This document shows, in pieces, positions 13,585-21,739 of a stretch of 32,224 nt of DNA. The stretch comes from an uncultured Candidatus Hydrogenedens sp. (GTDB lineage Bacteria; Myxococcota; UBA4151). Where the stretch lies: assembly GCA_902574205.1 (NCBI GenBank), contig CACGMS010000014.1:1-32224 (forward strand), read 5' to 3'. The notes under the pieces are model-generated. The model had not been told where the DNA came from. It worked only from the letters and a program-made list of their open reading frames with translations, and did no database searches. Each line of letters opens with the position of its first letter. The first letter of the stretch is position 1. The position numbers and the translations under genes are program-made.

Positions 13585-15588
13585 GTGGGGAGTAGCAACA
13601 GCATGAAACGCGTGGTCGTGATGATGGTCGCTGCGACAGCCTGTTCGAGCGGATCCGAACTCGAGCCACTAGTTATAGCCGATGGATGCCAGCCGTTTTA
13701 CTCGGGTGAGGAGTGCTTTATGCCCTATCCGAGTGATTTTTATTTGGTTGACGATTCAACGCTACCTTCAGGTAAGCGGGTGGCCATTTCTGGCGCAGCG
13801 CAAGTGTTCAGCGATCAATTTCAAAATGTCGATTCCGGCGTTTTTCGCCCACAAGACGGATTTTCGCGAAATCCAACGATTTTGTTTTCGTTGCTTGAGT
13901 CAGTCGATGGCGAGGGGCTGATTCGCCTCGATGGTGATTATGAATCCAGCCGTGAGCCGCAGACGAGTTCGACGGTTCTTATTGAAGCGGGTACTGGTCG
14001 GCGCATTGCGCACTTTGTCGATATTGACCCGATTCCAGCGGAAGGATCTCCGCGTGGACTGATGATTCGACCGCTTGAAGAACTGTTACCTCAAACGCGT
14101 TACATCGTGGGTGTTCATGGTCTCAAAGGTGATCAAGGAGTCGTTGCAGCACCTGAAGGATTCCGTCGTTTGCGTGACCGTCAAAGCAGTCAAGATGCTG
14201 TGCTCGATGCCTTACAAGATCGGTTCGATGCCGAGATTTTTACTCCACTCGTCGCCGCTGGCTTTGAGCGTTCGAACCTCCAACTTGCTTGGGACTTTAC
14301 CACGGCTAGTGATGAAAGCATCACCGCCGATATGTTGCGTGTGCGCGAGCTGACTTTAGCGTGGCTCCAGACCCAGACACCCGCGGTTCGTGTGACTGAA
14401 GTGCGTGAGTTCAGTAGCGAGTCGCGTGGGATTTGGCGTTATGTGTACGGCAAGATTACCGGGCCTCGCTTTCTTGAGTCCAATGAACTGGGCGCTTGGT
14501 TGCATAAACCGGCCGGTCAGGTGGAGCAAAACGGTGAGTTTGAGTACTCGTTCATCGTCGCGGTTCCCAACTCACTCAAAACCCATTTTGGACCAGGACG
14601 AGTCATTGGTTATGGTCATGGTTTCTTTGGTTCTTATCGTGAGGTTGAAGCCGGTTCCGTAGCCGGTATTGCTAATCACTTGAAGGCGGTCGTTGTCGGG
14701 ATTCCTTGGACAGGAATGACTGAGGTTGATGCGGCGGTCTTGGTTGGCGACATGGTCGATGAGCCCGGTCAAATGATTCGCTTTGGCGAGCGAGTGCACC
14801 AAGCTCAAGCCAATTGGTTGGTCACCACTCAGGTCGTCAAAAACCAGTTATTTAATCTGCCCGAGTTGCAACGACCCACCGAAGAAGACGGCGAGGGAGT
14901 CCTGGTCAATGAGCAAGGACAAAGCAATGCCGGAACACCGTTTTATGATCCGAGCTGGATCGGCTACATCGGGATTAGCCAGGGGCATATTTTGGGCGGT
15001 ACGCTTGCTGCGATGAATCCCGATTTTGATCGCATTGTCTTTAATGTCGGCGGATGTGCCTTTACGCATATGATGAGTCGGTCTTCCAACTTTAGTTACT
15101 ATTTAATGCTGATTGAAACGCTCACGCTTGCGGATCCCTTTGAACGTCAAAAGATGCTGGCGATGATGCAACCCATTTTCGATCGGTTCGATCCTGCGAT
15201 CTACGCCAAGTATGTGTTGCGCGAGCCCTTACCGGGAAGCCCAGCCGACCGTCGAGTCCTCATGCAAACGGGTTTTGCAGATCCGCAAGTCCCCGACTTC
15301 ACTGCTCAACTTCATGCTCGATTGCTCGGGATTCCGGTGCTTGAGCCAAGCCCTGACCCGATTTGGGGACTCGATACTGTGGAATCCCCTGCGCCGGGAA
15401 GCGCTTACACCTATTTCAAGTATCCGGTGGATGCATCCTTTCGTGCGATCGCTCGACCGACCGATGTGGGTAATGAGGTCCACGAAGGCATTCGCCGACT
15501 TGAGGTGACCAAGCAGCAACTTGATCGATTTTTGCGACCGGGTGGCATCATTGAGCATCCTTGTGATGGTCCGTGTGATCCGGATTGA
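13585..15588 (+). CDS. Large lipoprotein alpha/beta-hydrolase (bacterial lipase N-terminal / VolA-type organisation)
   Basis: The product has about 667 aa. The GTG at 13585 lies 7 nt after AGAGGGG; an ATG at 13603 gives the same lipoprotein signal (MKRVVVMMVAATAC). The first ~250 residues (CFMPYPSDFYLVDD, FRPQDGFSRNPTILF, LIEAGTGRRIAHFVDIDP, MIRPLEELLPQTRYIVGV) match the all-beta N-terminal region seen in bacterial surface lipases and numerous myxobacterial lipoproteins. The C-terminal half is an alpha/beta-hydrolase: VIGYGHGFFGSYRE (oxyanion region), IGISQGHILGG with Ser as likely nucleophile, MQTGFADPQVPD (acid) and GNEVHEGIRR (His). It probably cleaves lipid esters at the outer membrane; the substrate is unknown. 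It overlaps the region just upstream of the next lipoprotein gene, which starts 1 bp after its stop, so the two form an operon. Confidence 0.75.
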   Translation: MGSSNSMKRVVVMMVAATACSSGSELEPLVIADGCQPFYSGEECFMPYPSDFYLVDDSTLPSGKRVAISGAAQVFSDQFQNVDSGVFRPQDGFSRNPTILFSLLESVDGEGLIRLDGDYESSREPQTSSTVLIEAGTGRRIAHFVDIDPIPAEGSPRGLMIRPLEELLPQTRYIVGVHGLKGDQGVVAAPEGFRRLRDRQSSQDAVLDALQDRFDAEIFTPLVAAGFERSNLQLAWDFTTASDESITADMLRVRELTLAWLQTQTPAVRVTEVREFSSESRGIWRYVYGKITGPRFLESNELGAWLHKPAGQVEQNGEFEYSFIVAVPNSLKTHFGPGRVIGYGHGFFGSYREVEAGSVAGIANHLKAVVVGIPWTGMTEVDAAVLVGDMVDEPGQMIRFGERVHQAQANWLVTTQVVKNQLFNLPELQRPTEEDGEGVLVNEQGQSNAGTPFYDPSWIGYIGISQGHILGGTLAAMNPDFDRIVFNVGGCAFTHMMSRSSNFSYYLMLIETLTLADPFERQKMLAMMQPIFDRFDPAIYAKYVLREPLPGSPADRRVLMQTGFADPQVPDFTAQLHARLLGIPVLEPSPDPIWGLDTVESPAPGSAYTYFKYPVDASFRAIARPTDVGNEVHEGIRRLEVTKQQLDRFLRPGGIIEHPCDGPCDPD

Positions 15589-15589
15589 A

Positions 15590-16585
15590 ATGATGCGTAG
15601 GTCAGCGGTTGGGTTGGTGGCTTTTGTTGCGTGCTCTTTGGGCGTTGAAACCTTACCTGAGGCGACGGTTCCAGCGACCGATACTGCCGTTCTGGTTGTT
15701 GATGGAGGCAAACCCCAGACTCTACCGGATGCAGCGCCAGATGCAGGAAGGTTTGTGGATGCCGGGCAAGCTGAAGATGGGGGTCTAACTACCGACGCCG
15801 GGCTGAGCTGTTCGAGCATGGCTCCAGGTTATGCGAAACAGCTCTGTTTGAAGCCTTGGATTCAAGACCTGACTCGCAGGCAAGGTGCTGCTGAGGCGCT
15901 TTGCGCCGCTGAAGATTTACTCGAACAAGGCGAGGTCAGTGATTGTCATTTGTTGGCTCATTTTGTTGGCGAAGTGGTCTTTGAGCAGCAAGGTGGTGAT
16001 GCAGCTCAAAGTCTAATTGCTTGTCCTGCGACGTGTTTGTCAGGATGCGGACATCAAGTGATGCAAGAGGTGGTTGAAGTTCGCCAACTCAATACTATCT
16101 TTCGTGAGCAAGGTAGCGAAGCTGTCGATGCCGAGCTTCGTTTACTGGTTGGGCTTTGTCGAGATTATGAAGGTGATAACATCGATCAGTTTGCCTTGTG
16201 TATTCACGGAATTGGTCATGGTTTACTTAGCAGCGGTTTTCTTGGTCCGCTCGAAGCAGCGGATGTGTGTGAGTCGGAACTCGGCATCGAAGGTCTCCCT
16301 TGTGCAGCTGGCGTCTTCATGGAGCATACTGGGCGCTACATTCGTCTGGACGAAGAACAGTTGCTCGACAGTTTGCCAACGATTTGCGACTTTGGAGGTT
16401 CGCACTGGGAACATTTGTGTTGGCGCAATGTTGGCGAAGCTTTGATGTGGTTTTACGGTCATCGGCTCGAGCAAGCGACAGCGGTATGCAACCGGTTGAC
16501 TAACGATGATGTGGCGAAAGCGTGTCGCGAAGGCGCCGAAGCCGAAGCCGAAGTGGCTGATATGCAACGCAACAGTTGTCCCTAA
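15590..16585 (+). CDS. Cys/His-rich lipoprotein of unrecognised family (CHxxxH, GCGH, CxHGxGHG motifs)
   Basis: The product has about 331 aa. Start ATGs at 15590/15593 sit 1-4 bp past the preceding stop; the 69 bp upstream in the track belong to the end of the lipase gene. The signal MMRRSAVGLVAFVAC ends in a lipobox-like FVAC and is followed by a D-A-G tether (DAAPDAG, VDAG, TTDAG). From residue ~75 on, the protein has regularly spaced Cys and His motifs: DCHLLAHFVGE, CPATCLSGCGHQVMQE, ALCIHGIGHGLL, CAAGVFMEHTGRY and HWEHLCWRN. The pattern suggests an internally repeated helical fold with metal- or disulfide-linked motifs. I have seen HGxGH-type proteins without known function, but cannot name this family. 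It is probably co-transcribed with the lipase-like lipoprotein. Its stop overlaps the convergent oxidase by 4 bp. Confidence 0.75.
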   Translation: MMRRSAVGLVAFVACSLGVETLPEATVPATDTAVLVVDGGKPQTLPDAAPDAGRFVDAGQAEDGGLTTDAGLSCSSMAPGYAKQLCLKPWIQDLTRRQGAAEALCAAEDLLEQGEVSDCHLLAHFVGEVVFEQQGGDAAQSLIACPATCLSGCGHQVMQEVVEVRQLNTIFREQGSEAVDAELRLLVGLCRDYEGDNIDQFALCIHGIGHGLLSSGFLGPLEAADVCESELGIEGLPCAAGVFMEHTGRYIRLDEEQLLDSLPTICDFGGSHWEHLCWRNVGEALMWFYGHRLEQATAVCNRLTNDDVAKACREGAEAEAEVADMQRNSCP

Positions 16586-17715
16586 CCAAATCGGTTGGGG
16601 CTAAGCCAGTGGTGATGATTGTGGTCGGTGTGACCGAGGGCTTGCTGAGCTAACACTTCACCCAAAGCCGGTACTAACTTAAAGCCATGACCACTCAACC
16701 CAGCGCCCACAAAAAGATCGTGAAACCCATGAAGTTGACCGATCATGAAGTGTTCATCGGGCGTAACAGTGTACATGCATACGGCATGATCAACGCGTGT
16801 GTTGTGGTCCACACCGGTGATTCGTCGGGCTAGAAAATCATGGATTCGTCGTTCGTCATTGGGATCGACGAAGCGATCCAAATTCGACGGGTTTTTGACC
16901 GGCTGACCCCCTGAGTGCTCCGCAACTTTAAAGCCTTGGTCATCCAATTGTGGAAAGCCATAAAAAACACCATCAGGTTCTTCAAAAAGCCAGACAGGAA
17001 ACCCACTGCTTCGGTGTAATGACCGCTTTGAGTCGAACCAAAATAGCGATTTACGCTTAATTTGAAGATGCCGGATGAGGGCTTGAGGTAAAAGTTGTGA
17101 AGCCCATGCGCCAGGACATAGAATCAGGGTTTTAGAACGGTAATCGGCTTGGTTTGTGACGACGCGCCAATAGGTCCCCTCATGACTGTAACCCTGAACC
17201 TCAATGCCAATTTCGACATGCGCACCCCGGTGCTGAGCGAGATGTCCCCAGGCGCGTACACAGGCTTCGACTCGAAGCATTCCTCCATCGGGCTCAAAGA
17301 CGCCGAGCTCATCGTGATTGATGCTGCGGAGCTGAGGATAGAGTCGTTGGAGTTCGTGAGGACGAAACGTGCGAACGTCTAGTTGATGCTGCCTTGCTGC
17401 TCGCAAAACTCCTGGAACGACGATGCCATCTTTGGGTCCAATTTGTAGAACGCCGCATCGGTCAAGAAGGTTCTGTTGTGTCTGGACTTCAAGGTCGTGC
17501 CATCGATCATAACTACGACGCAGCAGGGGGACATAGTTGATGTGTTCAAAATAGGCTTTGCGGATCACTCGGGTGCGACCATGCGAACTACCAAACGCGT
17601 GACCTAAGGGATAGCGATCTAAGCCTAAAACTTGGGCACCAGAAGTGGCTAGATCATGGGCGACGACACTACCCAGTCCACCTAAACCAACCACGATAAA
17701 GTCGTACTGCGTCAT
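16582..17715 (-). CDS. solA: FAD-dependent N-methyl amino acid oxidase (monomeric sarcosine oxidase / SolA type)
   Basis: This 377-aa flavoenzyme matches monomeric sarcosine oxidase and N-methyltryptophan oxidase in length. It has the Rossmann motif GLGGLG (residues 10-15) with the acidic end of strand 2 (GLDRYPLGHAFGSSHGRTR), the MSOX-type GSSHG loop at 42-46, and CMYTVTPDEHF, where Cys313 corresponds to the Cys that covalently carries FAD in MSOX. GAGLSGHGFKLVPALGEVLA is the usual C-terminal FAD-contact segment. It oxidises a secondary amine (sarcosine, N-methyl amino acid or pipecolate-like) with O2, yielding H2O2 and an aldehyde or imine. Which substrate cannot be told, so the symbol is by family only. 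It stands alone, convergent with the Cys/His-rich lipoprotein gene and divergent from the LysM gene. Confidence 0.88.
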   Translation of the reverse strand: MTQYDFIVVGLGGLGSVVAHDLATSGAQVLGLDRYPLGHAFGSSHGRTRVIRKAYFEHINYVPLLRRSYDRWHDLEVQTQQNLLDRCGVLQIGPKDGIVVPGVLRAARQHQLDVRTFRPHELQRLYPQLRSINHDELGVFEPDGGMLRVEACVRAWGHLAQHRGAHVEIGIEVQGYSHEGTYWRVVTNQADYRSKTLILCPGAWASQLLPQALIRHLQIKRKSLFWFDSKRSLHRSSGFPVWLFEEPDGVFYGFPQLDDQGFKVAEHSGGQPVKNPSNLDRFVDPNDERRIHDFLARRITGVDHNTRVDHAVCMYTVTPDEHFMIGQLHGFHDLFVGAGLSGHGFKLVPALGEVLAQQALGHTDHNHHHWLSPNRFG

Positions 17716-17767
17716 GCTCCACAGCCTGCTCTAAAAGCGCGCCATCGTCCATCGAGACAAGCGACCC

Positions 17768-17797
17768 ATTTGAATTCGGGCGCCTCCTTATCGTCAA
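17768..17797 (-). promoter_or_regulatory. Weak promoter candidate for the sarcosine-oxidase-like gene
   Basis: On the - strand TTGACG (17792-17797) is followed after 18 bp by TCAAAT (17768-17773). The -35 is strong and the -10 four of six. The position, about 55-80 bp upstream of the ATG, is reasonable, but this is a by-eye match only. Confidence 0.25.
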
Positions 17798-17826
17798 TTG
17801 TTTCGAGGTGTTGCTCCGCGTTTAGG

Positions 17827-17856
17827 TTGACCACCTTGGATCCACGTTTTTGTGAT
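17827..17856 (+). promoter_or_regulatory. Weak promoter candidate for the LysM-hydrolase gene
   Basis: TTGACC (17827-17832) and TGTGAT (17851-17856) are 18 bp apart. The -10 is poor (four of six) and is embedded in the CRP-like palindrome, which would then cover the -10 and start point. The expected start is about 20 bp before the ATG at 17886. Confidence 0.3.
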
Positions 17857-17866
17857 TGTGATCACA
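17851..17866. promoter_or_regulatory. CRP/FNR-family consensus site (TGTGA-N6-TCACA)
   Basis: TGTGATTGTGATCACA is an exact match to the CRP half-sites TGTGA and TCACA at the canonical 6-bp spacing. It ends 19 bp upstream of the LysM gene's ATG and 3 bp or more before its AGGAGG. So close to the start, a bound regulator would be expected to repress the LysM gene. It may also act on the divergent oxidase gene. No CRP-like protein is encoded in the window. Confidence 0.55.
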
Positions 17867-17885
17867 GGAAATGCAGGAGGACGTT

Positions 17886-19241
17886 ATGCCGAGGATCAAC
17901 TCAACCGCTCATCGACCTAATCATCAATCGCACACGCCAAGCACACGAGTCCGCTCGGGCGATACCTTGACTGGGATTGCCTCGCGGCATGGTGTCAGCC
18001 TTAGTGACTTATTGGCTGCCAACCCTCAGATTCAAAATCCTAATCAGATTCGGGTGGGGCAGGAGGTCTTCCTCCCAAGAGGCGGGGTCGAGCATGCCAA
18101 TGACGCACCGAGTGATCGACCATCAGATCGAACCTACACGGTCCGGTCGCGCGATAATCTTCACCATATTGCGAATCGCCATGGTTGTAGCGTGGACGCG
18201 TTGCTTCGTGCCAACCCTCAAATTTCGAACCCGAGCCTGATTCGACCAGGTCAAGTGCTCAACTTACCACAAAGCGCGCAATCCGACCGGATGGCGAATA
18301 GCTGGTCTGATGCGGGTGCAGCGGGTACCCGGTGGCAGGAATTTAATGGTATCAATGATGGTCGCATACTGCGCCGCGGTCAGGCTGGTGATGATGTCCG
18401 TCAACTTCAAGAGGCTTTGGTTGCGACCGGACATATGAGTCGAGCACATGCTGCGAACGGGCCAGGAATTTTTGGTCCCTTGACTCAAAACAGCGTGCGC
18501 CGCTTTCAGGCTGACCATGGTTTAGATGTAGATGGTGTAGTTGGACCACAAACACGAGCCGCACTCGTTCGAGCTTTAGGACAAAATGGAGCTTCGAACC
18601 GACCGCCAGCTGCCAATGCTGTTGCACCGCAACCGCGCCCTGACCGTCCGTCAGTTCATCAACCTGAACCAGGCACGTATGACGGGAGAAACCCTGCTCC
18701 GGGAACGACCAATACTCGAGCATGGATTCCTGTCGATGCTCCGCTGCAAAACCAACCGGGTCAGCGCGACCCCCATCGTTATGACCAAGTCCTCAATCAG
18801 TTTGGTGTCGGATCGAACCCTCGGTACCGGCCGCGTGGCGGCAATACCTATTGCAATATTTTTGTTTGGGATGCGACGCGCTCCATGGGGGCTGAAATAC
18901 CTCATTGGGTCGATCAAAGTGGTCGACCGGCAGGCGTGGGAGCGGCAGGTGCTTGGGAGATGGATGCCAATGATACCAACCGTTGGCTCAACAACCAAGG
19001 TGCAGCCGCTGGCTGGCGAAAGGTCAGTGCAGCTGAAGCCCAGCGTCATGCGAACAGCGGGTCACCTGCCGTGGTGTCATGGAAAAACCCTGGAGGTATC
19101 GGTCATATCGGCATGGTCCGACCTGGCGAACTGACGACGAGGGGGCCAGCCATGGCGCAAGCGGGGTCACGCAACTTCAACAATGGACACGTCGCCGACG
19201 GCTTTGGCCGCCGACGTGTCGAGTATTGGATTCATGACTAG
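17886..19241 (+). CDS. Peptidoglycan-binding cysteine hydrolase: two LysM, PG_binding_1, C-terminal CHAP/NlpC-like domain
   Basis: The product is 451 aa from the ATG at 17886, 5 nt after a perfect AGGAGG; the track start at 17871 lies inside that site. LysM 1 spans about residues 21-64 (VRSGDTLTGIASRHGVSLSD), LysM 2 about 83-128, a PG_binding_1 helical domain about 158-232 (GDDVRQLQEAL, IFGPLTQNSVRRFQ, VDGVVGPQTRAAL). After a Pro/Ala-rich linker, a papain-like domain from ~300 shows NTYCNIFVWDAT (Cys nucleophile) and GHIGMVRPGE (His). It should bind and cut cell-wall peptidoglycan. There is no recognisable N-terminal signal peptide, which is odd for such an enzyme and hints at export by a contractile/T6SS-like route, lysis, or a non-classical signal. 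A CRP-type site lies just upstream. It converges on the next gene with a 9-bp gap. Confidence 0.8.
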   Translation: MPRINSTAHRPNHQSHTPSTRVRSGDTLTGIASRHGVSLSDLLAANPQIQNPNQIRVGQEVFLPRGGVEHANDAPSDRPSDRTYTVRSRDNLHHIANRHGCSVDALLRANPQISNPSLIRPGQVLNLPQSAQSDRMANSWSDAGAAGTRWQEFNGINDGRILRRGQAGDDVRQLQEALVATGHMSRAHAANGPGIFGPLTQNSVRRFQADHGLDVDGVVGPQTRAALVRALGQNGASNRPPAANAVAPQPRPDRPSVHQPEPGTYDGRNPAPGTTNTRAWIPVDAPLQNQPGQRDPHRYDQVLNQFGVGSNPRYRPRGGNTYCNIFVWDATRSMGAEIPHWVDQSGRPAGVGAAGAWEMDANDTNRWLNNQGAAAGWRKVSAAEAQRHANSGSPAVVSWKNPGGIGHIGMVRPGELTTRGPAMAQAGSRNFNNGHVADGFGRRRVEYWIHD

Positions 19242-19250
19242 TTCGTGAGC

Positions 19251-20732
19251 CTAGCGAGTGCAGGTCTCCCACAGGTTGACCGCACCGCATCCGGTTCGGT
19301 TCACGCATTCAGTCAGCGATTCCAGGTTGGTCAGCCCGCTGCGCACACCGCTAAGAGCACACCAGCCCTCAAGCACGACTGGGTTATAAAAGCGTGTTCC
19401 GGGACAGCGATCGGTCATGTGTTCTACATAACGACGACAGGTATCCGCTACTGTTGGCAGCGCAGGCGCTAAACAGGTCGTGGGTAAGAACTCACCACAT
19501 TGCTGGGCAGCCGATCGATTACGAATACAGGTATCGTAGGTCGCTACTTGTTCGCGACTCATCGAGTTCCGCATACGCGAGCAGTTGTGAATGCAATTTT
19601 CAGTGGGGTCTTCGCAAGCGATACACGCTTGACGACACAAAGGATGAACTTCGACCACATTGGGGTCCCAAATACCCACAATGCAGGCTCGGTTGTCGTC
19701 GCAACTATCGCCCGCATTCCGAAGGCATTCATGAATCCCTTCCAAGCCGGTTTGACCGACACCTCGAGTCAAACCATTCGCCATCATCTGGCAAAAGACA
19801 TTGAGCCCTTCGCAGCGCTCGGCACGACGACAGACTTCACTGACGGTATCGGCTAGTCCGGTTCGTTCTTGGCTTTGAAGCAGGCAACGATAGAAATCCT
19901 GCGGCGCACAAGTGGCATCGGATAAGCAGTTCACGAGCGTATTACCGCCCAAGCCCGATTGATCGTTTGGCGATCGCCAGCCTTCGCATTCCCAGGCCGC
20001 TGCCCAAGCTGAGCGATCGCGATCACGCTCGCACTGGACGAGAGTCGTCCCTCGATTAATACAGGCTTGTGTCGGCGGTGGGCCTAGGAAGTCTGTTGGA
20101 TCGCAGTTCACGCGGCGACGCTCGATACCGCATTGGTTGACCGAGCATTGCAGCCAGGCTTGCCGGGCGGGTGAGGACATCATCGCAAGCAGGCCTTCAC
20201 ATTCGTGACCACAGACGACGGGATCAGCATTCAATTCCACGCTACATTGCCGCAGGGATCGGTTGTCGCACACGTCTTGGCAGGCCTGCGAGATTTCACG
20301 GTCAGGTAAGCAGCGCCATGTTTCACACGACGTATCATGAATACACCGGAGGTACTCCTCACGCTCTTCAACAGGGACACCGGGCAGAGCTACCCGGCAC
20401 GCTGCTCGGCATTGGCGTCCGCAGGGCATGCCTAAGCACGCTTCTGCGCAAACGTCTTCTTCCGGCGGCGGATCTGGCGGATCTGGCGGAGTAAAGCCCG
20501 CATCGTATTCACCTGGATCCATCGTACCGACGTCTTGGCCTAAGACTTCGATATCCGTACTGCCCGCGTCAGCAAGCAAATCGGGACCGCTGTCCCAAGG
20601 TGGATCGATAGGGGTTCCCGTATCGATAACAACGGCAACGCCAGTGTCCGTTGCCAAGTCAGGTGCTTCAGGTTGCGCCGTGCACGCGCTCACAGCGCTT
20701 GCAAGGAGTACCAGGACCATCGAATAACGCAT
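19251..20732 (-). CDS. Cys-rich lipoprotein with D-x-G tether, repeat-containing, function unknown
   Basis: The product has 493 aa. MRYSMVLVLLASAVSAC has a proper lipobox (VSAC), followed by ~75 residues of Asp/Gly/Pro-rich tether (ATDTG, IDTG, WDSG, LADAG, YDAG, then PPDPPDPPPEED). The rest contains more than 30 Cys in irregularly repeated motifs of the form C...C....W..C or C..C......C (CAEACLGMPCGRQCRAAC, CIHDTSCETWRC, CRQACIACEDPTENCIHNC, CVNRTGC), consistent with repeated small disulfide-bonded helical units. I do not recognise a named domain. The Cys content implies folding outside the cytoplasm, and with the lipobox points to the outer membrane or cell surface. GGAGA lies 7 nt before the ATG. 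It is divergent from the hydrolase gene at 20807. Confidence 0.75.
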   Translation of the reverse strand: MRYSMVLVLLASAVSACTAQPEAPDLATDTGVAVVIDTGTPIDPPWDSGPDLLADAGSTDIEVLGQDVGTMDPGEYDAGFTPPDPPDPPPEEDVCAEACLGMPCGRQCRAACRVALPGVPVEEREEYLRCIHDTSCETWRCLPDREISQACQDVCDNRSLRQCSVELNADPVVCGHECEGLLAMMSSPARQAWLQCSVNQCGIERRRVNCDPTDFLGPPPTQACINRGTTLVQCERDRDRSAWAAAWECEGWRSPNDQSGLGGNTLVNCLSDATCAPQDFYRCLLQSQERTGLADTVSEVCRRAERCEGLNVFCQMMANGLTRGVGQTGLEGIHECLRNAGDSCDDNRACIVGIWDPNVVEVHPLCRQACIACEDPTENCIHNCSRMRNSMSREQVATYDTCIRNRSAAQQCGEFLPTTCLAPALPTVADTCRRYVEHMTDRCPGTRFYNPVVLEGWCALSGVRSGLTNLESLTECVNRTGCGAVNLWETCTR

Positions 20733-20806
20733 ACATTGTCTCCGCGGCTATGTTGTAGCTTTACAAACTCAAGTCGGCAACCAAGTCTGACCACTTCGAG
20801 GGAGTT

Positions 20807-21739
20807 ATGATGCAATTCTTGGCATGCTGGATGTTGCTCGGGTCGTTTTCGTTGATGGATTTGATCAAGAGCGACGCGAATTCTCAGCATAAGTTATGGA
20901 CTGAATACCGCCTACAATTTGATTTGGCGGAATATGCTGAGCGTCATCATATCGAACCGCTACCCTGGCAAGGTTCACGAGTCGTTGGCCAGCGCTTCGA
21001 GCCGGTACAGCCAGCAAAGGCCGTCGTTCATATTGTTCATGGGTATCTGGATCATACCGGCATTCAGGAGCCCTTGATCAAGGTCTTGACTGAGAACGGA
21101 TTTACCGTTCGGACGATCGATCTGCCTGGACATGGCGTTTCACAAGGCGCTCGTGCGGAAATCGCCAGTATGCAGGATTACTCCAGTGCACTGGATTTAT
21201 GGCTCAAAGGACAAAAAGAACCTCTGCGTATCGTGGGTCATTCGATGGGTGGCGCGGTGGTTATGGAAGGCATGCGTCGGGGGCGAATCAAGTCGAGTGA
21301 TCATGTGGTGTTGATTGCTCCGCTTGTGAGATGGAGCTCATGGCGTTTGAGCGCTGTTGGCGAATTCCTGCTGGGGTGGATGATCGATTCGGTTCCACGT
21401 GGTCGAAAGCGAACCTCTGACGATCTTGATTTTCAACGCCGTCGGGAACTCGATCCTTTGCGTCCTGAGCGTATACCCCTCAACTGGGTGCGTTCGATGC
21501 GTCGGTGGGCGCATCAGTTTGAGCAAGAAACAGCTCTTTATCATCGACCGACAGTTCTTCAGGGACGGCGCGATCGGGTGGTCGATTGGCAAGCGAATTA
21601 TCGATCGATTCAAAAGGTGTTTCCACAAGCGGCCTTTCATTTTTTCAAAAATGGACGGCATCATCTACAAGGCGAATCACCAACGCTGAGACAAAAGGTT
21701 TTTGCCATGATCCTTGAGCGTTTTGTAGAAGGGTATTGA
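20807..21739 (+). CDS. Alpha/beta-hydrolase, monoacylglycerol lipase / lysophospholipase-like
   Basis: In this 310-aa protein the serine-hydrolase core is unmistakable: VVHIVHGYLDHTG (oxyanion loop, residues ~73-85), DLPGHGVSQG (~105-114), nucleophile elbow GHSMGG (Ser146), a GRRDRVVDW acid segment and GRHHL with the catalytic His. The DLPGHGxSxG plus GHSMGG pairing is that of monoglyceride lipases and bacterial PldB-like lysophospholipases, so hydrolysis of a mono-acyl lipid is the best guess. The first ~20 residues (MMQFLACWMLLGSFSLMDLI) are hydrophobic and may be an uncleaved anchor or a signal, which would place it at the membrane. GAGGGAG precedes the ATG. Its TGA overlaps the ATG of the following lipoprotein gene by 1 bp (TGATG), so they are translationally coupled. 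Confidence 0.82.
   Translation: MMQFLACWMLLGSFSLMDLIKSDANSQHKLWTEYRLQFDLAEYAERHHIEPLPWQGSRVVGQRFEPVQPAKAVVHIVHGYLDHTGIQEPLIKVLTENGFTVRTIDLPGHGVSQGARAEIASMQDYSSALDLWLKGQKEPLRIVGHSMGGAVVMEGMRRGRIKSSDHVVLIAPLVRWSSWRLSAVGEFLLGWMIDSVPRGRKRTSDDLDFQRRRELDPLRPERIPLNWVRSMRRWAHQFEQETALYHRPTVLQGRRDRVVDWQANYRSIQKVFPQAAFHFFKNGRHHLQGESPTLRQKVFAMILERFVEGY

Noticed and set aside
17733-17769. 12-codon mini-ORF (possible leader peptide) upstream of the sarcosine-oxidase-like gene, with an AAGGAGG further upstream
   Set aside because: The AAGGAGG is 13 nt from the ATG, too far, and the peptide MGRLSRWTMARF shows no attenuator logic.
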